From assembly GCA_905214865.1 (NCBI GenBank), contig CAJMNO010000035.1, positions 1 to 16,187 on the forward strand: a stretch of DNA of 16,187 bases. The letters are read 5' to 3'. This document shows, piece by piece, positions 7,295 to 13,719 of the stretch. The position numbers and the translations under genes were made by a program. Position 1 is the stretch's first letter, and each line of letters begins with the position of its first letter. The DNA comes from an uncultured bacterium. GTDB taxonomy: Bacteria; Actinomycetota; Coriobacteriia; Coriobacteriales; Atopobiaceae. Below the pieces are notes generated by a model, which ran no database searches, had not been told where the DNA came from, and worked only from the letters and a program-made list of their open reading frames with translations.

Positions 7295-8950
7295 CTACTC
7301 CTGGGCCTTTCCTGCGTCCTCGTCCTCGGCAACGACCACGGGCTCCGCGTTCTGCTCCACGTCATCCTGCTTGGCCTTGTTGGGGTGCTGCAGGAGGAAC
7401 TGCTCCTTGAAGTGAGCGATGTGACCCTTGAGCCTCTCGGCGAGTGCATCGTCGATCTTGCCCTGGCGGACGAGCTCGCGGCAGGAGGGATGCTTGTCCT
7501 GCATGTACTTGGCGAGCTTGTCACGGAAGAGCGTGACGTGGTTGAGGTCGATGTCGTCGATGAAGTTCTCCTTGGCGGCGAAGATCGCGATGACCTGGTC
7601 CGCCACGTCGAGAGCCGAGTAACGGCCCTGCTTGAGGAGCTCCATCATATGGGCGCCATGGTTGAGCTGATACTGCGTCGCCGCATCGAGGTCGGAGCCA
7701 AACTGCGCGAAGGCCTGCTTCTCGCTATAGCTCGCCAGGTCGAGGCGGAGCGTACCTGCAACCTGCTTCATCGACTTGAGCTGAGCGTCGCCACCGACTC
7801 GGGACACCGAGATGCCAACGTCCACTGCAGGGCGCTGTCCCTGGAAGAACAGGTTGGTCTGCAGGTAGATCTGGCCATCGGTGATGGAGATGACGTTGGT
7901 CGGAATATAGGCCGAGACGTCACCCTCCTGGGTCTCGATGATCGGGAGTGCGGTGAGGGAGCCACCGCCGTTGGCGTCAGACAGCTTGCACGCACGCTCC
8001 AGAAGGCGAGAGTGCAGATAGAAGATGTCGCCGGGATATGCCTCGCGTCCGGGCGGACGATGAAGCGTAAGCGACATCTGACGATAGGCGACGGCCTGCT
8101 TGGAGAGGTCGTCGTACACCACGAGCACGTGGCCGCCGGGGTGCTCGGCGTCAGCGGGATTGCCGTTCTCGTCGTTGTACATGAAGTACTCGCCGATCGC
8201 GGCGCCGGCCATGGGCGCGATGTACTGCATGGGTGCGGAATCGGCTGCGGTGGCGGAGACGATGACCGTCTTGTCCAGGACGCCCTGCTTGGCAAGGGAC
8301 TCCCTGATGCCCGCTACCGTGGATGCCTTCTGGCCGATTGCCACGTAGATGCAGATGATGTCGGTGTCGCGCTGGTTGACGATGGTGTCGATGGCGATGG
8401 CCGTCTTACCCGTCTTGCGGTCGCCGATGATGAGCTCGCGCTGCCCACGACCAATGGGGACCATGGCGTCGATGGCCATGAGTCCCGTCTGGACGGGCTG
8501 GCAGACCGGCTGGCGCTCCATGATGCCGGGGGCCTTGAACTCGATGGGGCGACGGTGCGTGGTGTCGATTGCGCCAAGGCCGTCGATGGGCTGACCAAGC
8601 GGGTTTACCACGCGACCGAGCATGGCATGCCCCACGGGGATGTCCATGACGCGCCCCGTGGTGCGGCACTCGTCGCCCTCCTTGATGATGTCGACATCAC
8701 CAAAGAGCACCGCACCGACCTCGTCCTCGTCCAGGTTCTGGGCAAGGCCATAGACCGTTCGGCCGCTGCTGGAGCTCGTGAACTCAAGCAGCTCGCCGGC
8801 CATCGCGGTCCTGAGGCCAGAGACGTGGGCGATACCGTCGCCCACGGCGGTGACGACCGATGCCTCCTGCTGGTCAACCGTGGCATTGATCTTGGACAGC
8901 TGGCTGCGCAGCGAGTCCATGATCTCTGTCGAGCTGATCTTCTCTGTCAT
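7295..8950 (-). CDS. atpA: F-type ATP synthase alpha subunit
   Basis: Alpha forms the F1 hexamer with beta and holds the non-catalytic nucleotide sites and the arginine finger. From the ATG at 8950 the protein is 551 residues, with Walker A GDRKTGKT (176-183) and the SVSRVGG segment that contains the catalytic arginine. The open frame extends four codons upstream to a GTG, but the ATG lies directly after the atpH stop (TGA-C-ATG), so I prefer it; the ribosome binding site is weak for either start. After the usual end of alpha (about residue 518) there are some 33 extra residues, mostly acidic, including QDDVEQNAEPVV and AEDEDAG. Mycobacterial alpha also has a C-terminal extension, known to suppress ATP hydrolysis. 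The tail here is similar in position, but a shared function is inferred. Confidence 0.97.
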   Translation of the reverse strand: MTEKISSTEIMDSLRSQLSKINATVDQQEASVVTAVGDGIAHVSGLRTAMAGELLEFTSSSSGRTVYGLAQNLDEDEVGAVLFGDVDIIKEGDECRTTGRVMDIPVGHAMLGRVVNPLGQPIDGLGAIDTTHRRPIEFKAPGIMERQPVCQPVQTGLMAIDAMVPIGRGQRELIIGDRKTGKTAIAIDTIVNQRDTDIICIYVAIGQKASTVAGIRESLAKQGVLDKTVIVSATAADSAPMQYIAPMAGAAIGEYFMYNDENGNPADAEHPGGHVLVVYDDLSKQAVAYRQMSLTLHRPPGREAYPGDIFYLHSRLLERACKLSDANGGGSLTALPIIETQEGDVSAYIPTNVISITDGQIYLQTNLFFQGQRPAVDVGISVSRVGGDAQLKSMKQVAGTLRLDLASYSEKQAFAQFGSDLDAATQYQLNHGAHMMELLKQGRYSALDVADQVIAIFAAKENFIDDIDLNHVTLFRDKLAKYMQDKHPSCRELVRQGKIDDALAERLKGHIAHFKEQFLLQHPNKAKQDDVEQNAEPVVVAEDEDAGKAQE

Positions 8951-8951
8951 G

Positions 8952-9422
8952 TCACTTATCACTTCCGACGAAGGTCGAACCGAGGGTCTTGCGGATGTTG
9001 GAGAGCTGCGCCTTGATGGAGGCGTCGAAGCGCTTTCCGCGTGCCTCGATGACTATGCCCCCGAGGATGCTGGGATCGACGCGCTCGACGAGGTAGACGG
9101 GGGCCTTGAGTTGCTTCTCGGCCCTCTCCCTCACCTTTGCGCGCAGATGGTCATCCATGGGCACGGACGTGGTCACCGTGACGGAGACCGTCTTGTCCTC
9201 GCTGTCAAGGATTGACTTGTACTCGCTGGCAACCTTGGTAACGAGGTCGAGGTCGTCGCTCGCCTGCATTGCGCTGAGCGTCTCGAGGACCTCGGGTGAG
9301 AACTTGCGTGCATGCTCCCATTGGACAAGGTCAGCGTTGGCCCTGCCCTCGGCACGTCCAGCCTCAATGAGGGCGCGAGCGTAGGCTTCGACCTTTTCGT
9401 CTTCGCTACGCTTATTGCTCAT
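8952..9422 (-). CDS. atpH: F-type ATP synthase delta subunit (shortened N-terminal domain)
   Basis: Delta links the peripheral stalk (subunit b) to the top of F1. The C-terminal half is typical: the strand PVYLVERVDPSILGGIVIEA followed by GKRFDASIKAQLSNIRKTL. The N-terminal bundle starts normally (EAYARALIEAG, about 12-22), but the whole protein is 156 residues against the usual 175-180. About 30 residues are missing from the middle of the helical domain. The gene overlaps the end of atpF by 11 bases and is followed after one base by the atpA ATG, so translation is probably coupled. The ribosome binding site (GGAAG) is rather far from the ATG. The frame is intact, so the shortening is not a frameshift within this window. 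Confidence 0.93.
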   Translation of the reverse strand: MSNKRSEDEKVEAYARALIEAGRAEGRANADLVQWEHARKFSPEVLETLSAMQASDDLDLVTKVASEYKSILDSEDKTVSVTVTTSVPMDDHLRAKVRERAEKQLKAPVYLVERVDPSILGGIVIEARGKRFDASIKAQLSNIRKTLGSTFVGSDK

Positions 9423-10020
9423 CGGGTGCGCTCACTTCCGCGAGGTACTTCTCGGCCAGCTTGCGCTGCTCGTCCTCGCTCAGGTCGTTGCCAATGATCT
9501 TGCTTGCGATCTCGACCGAGAGGTCGACGACGGAGCTGGAGAGCTCGATCATCGCCTTCTTGCGCTCGGACTCAACCGCGCCATGTGCCTTGACGACGAT
9601 GGCGCTTGCCTCGTGCTGGGCCTTGGCGAGAATCTGCGAGCGCTCCTCCTCGGCCTCCTTCTTGGCGTTGGAGAGGATCTCCTCCGCCTCGCGGTTGGCC
9701 TCGGCGATCCTCTCCTCGTAGGCGCGGGCGCTCTCGGTGGCCTTTGCCTTCTCCTTGGCGGCGCTGTCGAGGTCATCCTGGATCTTCTGCTGGCGCTTGT
9801 CCATCATCCCCAGGATCGAGGGCCATGCGACCTTTGCCATGACCAGCCAGATGACGAGGAAAGCGATGAGCGCCGGGAAGAACTCCGCGGGCTTGGGCAG
9901 CAGGATGTCCGGGCCACTGATGGATGACGCCAGCGCCTGGGACGGAACAGCGAGGACCGCCCCAACGGCCGCGACTCCGGCGGCCAGCTTGTCGCCAAGC
10001 TCCTTAGTGTTCCTGTTCAT
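9412..10020 (-). CDS. atpF: F-type ATP synthase b subunit (peripheral stalk)
   Basis: Subunit b anchors the peripheral stalk in the membrane and holds F1 against rotation. From the ATG at 10020 (GGAGG 4 bases upstream) it is 202 residues. The frame continues upstream to 10059, but without a comparable ribosome binding site. The membrane helix is about 47-64 (FFPALIAFLVIWLVMAKV). A long, charged coiled coil rich in Ala, Glu and Lys follows, with a C-terminal part resembling other b subunits (SKIIGNDLSEDEQRKLAEKYL). Ahead of the main helix is a second hydrophobic stretch (12-31) ending in AxA (PSQALA-SS), which looks like a signal peptide or extra membrane segment. The last 11 bases overlap atpH. 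Confidence 0.95.
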   Translation of the reverse strand: MNRNTKELGDKLAAGVAAVGAVLAVPSQALASSISGPDILLPKPAEFFPALIAFLVIWLVMAKVAWPSILGMMDKRQQKIQDDLDSAAKEKAKATESARAYEERIAEANREAEEILSNAKKEAEEERSQILAKAQHEASAIVVKAHGAVESERKKAMIELSSSVVDLSVEIASKIIGNDLSEDEQRKLAEKYLAEVSAPDEQ

Positions 10021-10062
10021 ATTGCCTCCAACTCGGTGTACGTCGTGAGGGTATCGCACCCG

Positions 10063-10257
10063 TTAGGAAGCGATCAGCGTCACGACGAAGCCGATGAGGG
10101 CGAGTGCCTCGACGAATGCGGAGCCCAGGATGAAGACCGTGAACAGACGACCCTGGACCTCAGGCTGACGGGCCATGGACGTGGTCGCGCCGTAAGCCGC
10201 CAGACCGATGCCGATACCCGCGCCGATAACGCCGAGACCATAACCGATGACTCCCAC
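10063..10257 (-). CDS. atpE: F-type ATP synthase c subunit (proton-binding ring)
   Basis: Subunit c forms the rotor ring that carries ions across the membrane. I place the start at the GTG at 10257, which has a near-perfect AAAGGAGG 4-5 bases upstream. A longer frame begins at a TTG at 10296 and would run through that Shine-Dalgarno sequence. The 64-residue product is two membrane helices with the polar loop ARQPE (29-33). Helix 1 has the Gly-rich packing motif GAGIGIG (12-18), and helix 2 has the ion-binding Glu50 in FVEALAL. The Gln and Ser/Thr residues that mark sodium-binding c subunits are absent at the expected places, so proton coupling is likely. It is separated from atpB by a 101-base gap containing a hairpin. 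Confidence 0.94.
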   Translation of the reverse strand: MGVIGYGLGVIGAGIGIGLAAYGATTSMARQPEVQGRLFTVFILGSAFVEALALIGFVVTLIAS

Positions 10258-10315
10258 GATTCCTCCTTTGTTGTTCGTCACAAGGACGATTTCCAAGCTT
10301 TCAAACTATGCCCAA

Positions 10316-10332
10316 GCGAGCGTGGGGCTCGC
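10316..10332 (-). promoter_or_regulatory. Intergenic hairpin between atpB and atpE
   Basis: A perfect 6-bp stem (GCGAGC/GCTCGC) with a 5-base loop lies in the 101-base gap after atpB, the longest gap inside the ATP synthase operon. It has no U-tract, so it is not a good terminator. An mRNA processing, stability or translation role for the highly expressed c subunit is possible but inferred. Confidence 0.4.
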
Positions 10333-10358
10333 ATGAAGCCGATGGTGAAACCCCGTGC

Positions 10359-11159
10359 CTACTCCTCCTGCTCGACGAGCTGGATGTAGACGGCCGAGAG
10401 GAGCGTGAAGACGTATGCCTGGATCACGGCGACCAGGATCTCGACCAGGTAGATGATGATCAGGATGAGAACCCAGAACACGGAGCCCGCCGCGCTGCCA
10501 AGGGCGGCAGCGGAGAAGCCCTGGAGCAGGGGCTGGAAGAAGAGCGACGCCAGGATTGCGAAGGTCCCCATGACGACGTGGCCGGCGAACATGTTGCAGA
10601 AGAGTCGGACGGCCAGCGTGATGAGGCGCAGGAACGTGGAGAAGAGCTCGATGACCCAGACCATGGCGGCCATGGGCCCGGGAAGACCCTTGGGGGCCAG
10701 GCTCTTGAGGTACCCGATTACACCCATGCGCTTGCAGCCGACCACGATGAAGTAGACGAACGAGCACAGGGCGAGGGCCGCGGTCACGCCCATGGTGCCG
10801 GTGCCGGGGTGGCACCCCGGGATGATGCCCACGATGTTATTGAAGAGGATGAAGAAGAAGAGCGCGGCGATGAAGGGGAAGTGCTTCTTCCACGTGTCAC
10901 CGAGGATGGACTTGCACATGTCGTCGCGCACGAACTCGACCACATACTCCATGCCGTTGACGAAGAAGCCGTGCGGAACGAGGCTCTGCGCCTGCTTCTT
11001 CTTGAAGACGAGGATGGCTACGACGAAGAGGGCGAGCGCCACGAACATCCAGAAGATGTACTGGGTCAGGCCAACCGTGGTGTTGCCGACCACCGCGTGC
11101 GTCATGAAGCCATCGAGCAGCTCGTCCATGGCCTCGGGCAGCTTAGAAAGCGCGTTCAC
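10359..11159 (-). CDS. atpB: F-type ATP synthase a subunit
   Basis: Subunit a is the stator part of the proton channel beside the c-ring. From the GTG at 11159 it is 266 residues. That start overlaps the atpI stop as GTGA and has AAGGA about 6 bases upstream, so I prefer it over the longer open frame. There are five to six membrane segments (near 32-52, 96-115, 126-142, 166-186, 198-220 and 226-258). The essential arginine is Arg185 in VRLFCNMFAGH. In E. coli the nearby acidic residue is Glu219 and its partner is His245; here the equivalent positions look like His194 and Glu240, the reversed pair also seen in mitochondrial subunit a. The N-terminus lacks a clear signal sequence. Confidence 0.96.
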   Translation of the reverse strand: MNALSKLPEAMDELLDGFMTHAVVGNTTVGLTQYIFWMFVALALFVVAILVFKKKQAQSLVPHGFFVNGMEYVVEFVRDDMCKSILGDTWKKHFPFIAALFFFILFNNIVGIIPGCHPGTGTMGVTAALALCSFVYFIVVGCKRMGVIGYLKSLAPKGLPGPMAAMVWVIELFSTFLRLITLAVRLFCNMFAGHVVMGTFAILASLFFQPLLQGFSAAALGSAAGSVFWVLILIIIYLVEILVAVIQAYVFTLLSAVYIQLVEQEE

Positions 11160-11476
11160 TGTTCGTCCTTCCCTCCGGCCTGGCTCCCGCTGTTGGCGGC
11201 CTGCCAGGCCCTTAGCGACTCCACTCCCCAAAATGCGAGGAATGTGACCACGAGGGCGCACCCAAAGCGCAGGGTCGCCCCACTTTCCCTCACGTACACG
11301 GCGAAGATCATCGCCGACAGAGCAACGAACGAGATGAGAATGGACGCCAGCCCGACGCCCACGCTCACACCGGCATTCTTACCCCTTTTGAGGGCACGCT
11401 CAAACAAGACCGCTGGCGGTATGCACCCAACGAGGCCGCATGCGACCCCCGCAAGCACCGTCATCGTCTCCCCCAA
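11156..11476 (-). CDS. atpI: Small membrane protein in the atpI position
   Basis: This protein of about 106 residues sits where atpI normally sits, directly before atpB, and overlaps atpB by four bases (GTGA). AtpI proteins are small membrane proteins thought to help assemble the c-ring or to take part in magnesium uptake. Here I see three hydrophobic segments (about 6-25, 36-61 and 70-88), then a short polar tail (GSQAGGKDEQ). The sequence itself does not clearly resemble well-known AtpI proteins, so the name rests mainly on size, topology and position. The start is uncertain: TTG at 11476 has AAAGGGGG at good spacing, while ATG at 11464 has GGGGGAG only 3-4 bases upstream. It is the first gene of the ATP synthase block. 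Confidence 0.7.
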   Translation of the reverse strand: MGETMTVLAGVACGLVGCIPPAVLFERALKRGKNAGVSVGVGLASILISFVALSAMIFAVYVRESGATLRFGCALVVTFLAFWGVESLRAWQAANSGSQAGGKDEQ

Positions 11477-11518
11477 GCCAGGCCCCCTTTGAGGAGTAAC
11501 TCACTGCAGGCGGAGTGA

Positions 11519-11546
11519 ATCTTAGCCGTATTTGCGGAGAAAAGCC
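11519..11546 (-). promoter_or_regulatory. Possible promoter of the ATP synthase operon
   Basis: Between the upp terminator and atpI, the minus strand has TAAGAT (11519-11524) as a -10-like box. A poor -35-like GGCTTT (11541-11546) stands 16 bases upstream. A promoter is expected here because a terminator lies just before and the operon just after, but the boxes are weak matches. Confidence 0.3.
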
Positions 11547-11563
11547 ATAACTCGGATTGGCAA

Positions 11564-11603
11564 ACGGCCCCGCCACCGATGAGGAAGTCAGTGGCGGGGC
11601 CGT
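11564..11603 (-). terminator. GC-rich hairpin terminator between upp and atpI
   Basis: A perfect 13-bp stem (ACGGCCCCGCCAC / GTGGCGGGGCCGT) with a 14-base loop is followed on the minus strand by TTTGCC. It lies about 120 bases after the upp stop and before the atp genes, and probably ends block 1. The U-tract is short. The sequence GGGGCCGTTTGCC at its 3' edge is shared with the terminator after murA. Confidence 0.7.
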
Positions 11604-11639
11604 AAAACCGCTGGTATTAGCCCAAGTTCAGGAAGCGAG

Positions 11640-11663
11640 CTTTTTTAAATGCGTTTTAAAAAG
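11640..11663. repeat. AT-rich inverted repeat downstream of upp
   Basis: CTTTTTTAAA and TTTTAAAAAG form 10-base arms with one mismatch around a 4-base TGCG loop. It stands out as an AT-rich island in GC-rich sequence, between the upp stop and the GC-rich terminator. It could be a weak terminator, a protein-binding site or neutral sequence; nothing decides this. Confidence 0.5.
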
Positions 11664-11688
11664 ACGATTAACAACTAACCGACACAAT

Positions 11689-11717
11689 CCCTTCCGTTGG
11701 GTGAGATTTTGGAAGGG
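11689..11717 (-). other. Small hairpin directly after the upp stop
   Basis: A 7-bp stem (CCCTTCC/GGAAGGG) with a 15-base loop begins five bases beyond the upp stop codon. There is no U-tract after it on the minus strand, so a 3'-end stabilising role is more plausible than termination. Support is limited to the repeat itself. Confidence 0.3.
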
Positions 11718-11722
11718 CGGGC

Positions 11723-12367
11723 TTACTTCGTGCCGTAGATCCTGTCGCCCGCATCGCCCAGGCCGGGGAGGATGTAGGCGTCGGAGTTGAGCTCGCGGTC
11801 GAGCGCGCAGGTGAACAGCCTGACCTCGGGGTCGAAGTCAAGGACCGCCTTGACCCCCTCGGGTGCCGAGACGATGGTGAGGGCGCGGATGTCCTTGACC
11901 CCCGCCTCGCGGAGGAACTGGATCGCAGCGGTGAGCGATCCTCCCGTCGCGAGCATGGGGTCGACCACGAGGCAGGTGCGCTTGTCCACGTCGGCGGGGA
12001 ACTTGCAGTAGTACTGGTGCGGCTCGTGCGTCTCGGGATCGCGGTACATGCCCACGTGCCCAACGCGCGCGGAGGGCACCAGCGTGAGGATGCCGTCCAC
12101 CATGCCCAAGCCTGCCCTGAGGATGGGGATGATGGCAACCTTCTTGCCAGCGATCCTCTTGCAGACCGTCTTCTCGAGGGGCGTTTCGACCTCGACGTCC
12201 TCGAGGGGGAAGTCACGCATCGCCTCGTAGCCCTCGAAGATGGCGAGCTCGGTCACGAGCTCGCGGAACTGCTTGGTGCTGGTCTCCTTGTCCCTCAGGA
12301 TGTGCAGCTTGTGCTGCACGAGCGGGTGGTCGACGACGGTGAACCTGCTCTGGTCGAACTCTGCCAT
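11723..12367 (-). CDS. upp: Uracil phosphoribosyltransferase
   Basis: Upp converts uracil and PRPP to UMP in pyrimidine salvage. The 214 residues match the usual size of about 208-210. Visible motifs are PILRAGLGM (81-89), the PRPP-binding loop VVDPMLATGGS (134-144) and the uracil-binding end GDAGDRIYGTK (204-214). The N-terminal segment VVDHPLVQHKLHILRDKETST is also characteristic. The ATG is preceded by AGAGAGG. It follows glyA by 75 bases; that gap holds a small hairpin but no clear terminator, so upp is probably read from the glyA transcript, perhaps with its own promoter. A glyA-upp pair ahead of atpI is also found in Bacillus subtilis. Confidence 0.97.
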   Translation of the reverse strand: MAEFDQSRFTVVDHPLVQHKLHILRDKETSTKQFRELVTELAIFEGYEAMRDFPLEDVEVETPLEKTVCKRIAGKKVAIIPILRAGLGMVDGILTLVPSARVGHVGMYRDPETHEPHQYYCKFPADVDKRTCLVVDPMLATGGSLTAAIQFLREAGVKDIRALTIVSAPEGVKAVLDFDPEVRLFTCALDRELNSDAYILPGLGDAGDRIYGTK

Positions 12368-12401
12368 GGGTGCCTCTCTCTGCTCGACGCCAAGACGTAA
12401 G

Positions 12402-12421
12402 GGGCGTCCGACGAGACGCCC
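12402..12421 (-). other. Small hairpin in the glyA-upp gap
   Basis: A perfect 7-bp inverted repeat (GGGCGTC/GACGCCC) with a 6-base loop lies 22 bases after the glyA stop. On the minus strand it is followed by CTTACG, too poor in U for a confident terminator. It may attenuate or stabilise the transcript between glyA and upp. Confidence 0.35.
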
Positions 12422-12442
12422 GTCCTCTGTCGCCTTGGGATG

Positions 12443-13711
12443 TTAGTCCAGATTGGGGTACAGGGGGTGACTCGCGAGCATGGACGCGACCTCGGCGCGC
12501 ACCCCATCGAGCCTCTCGGGCTCCCCCTCCTCGAGGGCGAACACGGTCTCTCCTATGAGCTCGCCGACGCGCTCGCACTCCGCCTCACCAAAGCCGCGGG
12601 TGGTGATCGCGGCGGAGCCGACGCGGATGCCGCTCGTCACGAACGGGGACCTCTGCTCTCCGGGAATGGTGTTCTTGTTCACCGTGATGCCCACCGACTC
12701 GAGCGCCCGCTCGGCATCGCGCCCGGTGACGGACTTCGCGGGCGTGAGGTCAACGAGCAGGAGGTGGTTGTCGGTGCCACCGGTCACGAGCCGCAGCCCC
12801 TTTGCCTGCATGCCGCGGCCAAGGGCCTTGGCGTTGACGAGCACGCCCTGGATGTAGGTCTTGAACTCCGGCTTGAGCGCCTCGCCAAACGCCACTGCCT
12901 TGCCGGCGATGACGTGCTCGAGCGGGCCTCCCTGAGTCCCGGGGAACACCGAGGAGTTGATGCGTTTGGTGTAGTCGGGGTCGTTCCACAGGATGATGCC
13001 GCCGCGCGTGCCGCGCAGGGTCTTGTGCGTGGTGGAGGTGACCACGTCCGCAACCGGAACGGGGCTGGGATGGAGCCCGGCGGCCACGATGCCGGCGATG
13101 TGGGCCATGTCCACCATGAGGATCGCGCCGTTGTCGTGCGCGATCTGGGCAAAGCACTCGAAGTCGATGGTGCGCGGGTAGGCGCTTGCCCCCGCGATGA
13201 TGATCTTGGGCTTGCGCTGCTCGGCCTTCGCCGCGACGTCCTCGAAGTCGATCCGCTCGGTCTTGGGGTCGAGCCCGTAGCTCACCACGTCGAACAGCTT
13301 CCCCGAGAAGTTGGCGTGGGAGCCGTGGGTGAGGTGGCCCCCATTGCTGAGGTCCATCCCCATGATCGTGTCGCCAGGCTTGGCGAACGCGGTCTCGACG
13401 GCATAGTTTGCCTGCGCCCCGGAGTGCGGCTGCACGTTGGCGTACTGCGCCCCAAAGAGCGCCTTCACGCGCTCGCGGGCAAGGTCCTCGACCTTGTCGA
13501 CCGCCCAGCACCCACCGTAGTAGCGCTTCCCGGGAAGGCCCTCCGCGTACTTGTTGGTGAGGACGGTACCCACCGCCTCCATGACCGCAGGAGAGACGAA
13601 GTTCTCCGATGCGATGAGCTCGATGGAGTCGCGCTGCCTCCCCAGCTCCTCCTCGATGAGGGATGCGAGCTCCGGGTCCTGTTGCCTGAGCGTGGGAATC
13701 GTGTCGGCCAT
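12443..13711 (-). CDS. glyA: Serine hydroxymethyltransferase
   Basis: GlyA uses pyridoxal phosphate to convert serine and tetrahydrofolate to glycine and 5,10-methylene-tetrahydrofolate, the main source of one-carbon units. From the ATG at 13711 (GGGAG about 6 bases upstream) the protein is 422 residues, the normal length. The open frame runs on upstream for 59 codons of arginine-rich sequence that overlaps rpiB and is not part of the protein. Motifs include ELIASENFVS (31-40), NKYAEGLPGKRYYGGC (53-68), QPHSGAQAN (94-102), the cofactor region DMAHIAGIVAAGLHPSP (201-217) and the PLP-binding Lys230 in TSTTHKTLRGTRGG. It starts 8 bases after the rpiB stop, consistent with co-transcription. Confidence 0.98.
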   Translation of the reverse strand: MADTIPTLRQQDPELASLIEEELGRQRDSIELIASENFVSPAVMEAVGTVLTNKYAEGLPGKRYYGGCWAVDKVEDLARERVKALFGAQYANVQPHSGAQANYAVETAFAKPGDTIMGMDLSNGGHLTHGSHANFSGKLFDVVSYGLDPKTERIDFEDVAAKAEQRKPKIIIAGASAYPRTIDFECFAQIAHDNGAILMVDMAHIAGIVAAGLHPSPVPVADVVTSTTHKTLRGTRGGIILWNDPDYTKRINSSVFPGTQGGPLEHVIAGKAVAFGEALKPEFKTYIQGVLVNAKALGRGMQAKGLRLVTGGTDNHLLLVDLTPAKSVTGRDAERALESVGITVNKNTIPGEQRSPFVTSGIRVGSAAITTRGFGEAECERVGELIGETVFALEEGEPERLDGVRAEVASMLASHPLYPNLD

Positions 13712-13719
13712 CCGGCTCC

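Noticed and set aside
6527..9016. Plus-strand open frame of 829 codons antisense to atpG and atpA
   Set aside because: It lies wholly opposite well-conserved ATP synthase genes. Long antisense frames without stops are expected in GC-rich coding sequence with G/C third positions. The translation shows no recognisable domain and there is no promoter or ribosome binding context.
11557..11790. Plus-strand open frame of 77 codons in the upp-atpI gap
   Set aside because: It begins inside the terminator hairpin and ends inside upp; no ribosome binding site and no recognisable product.
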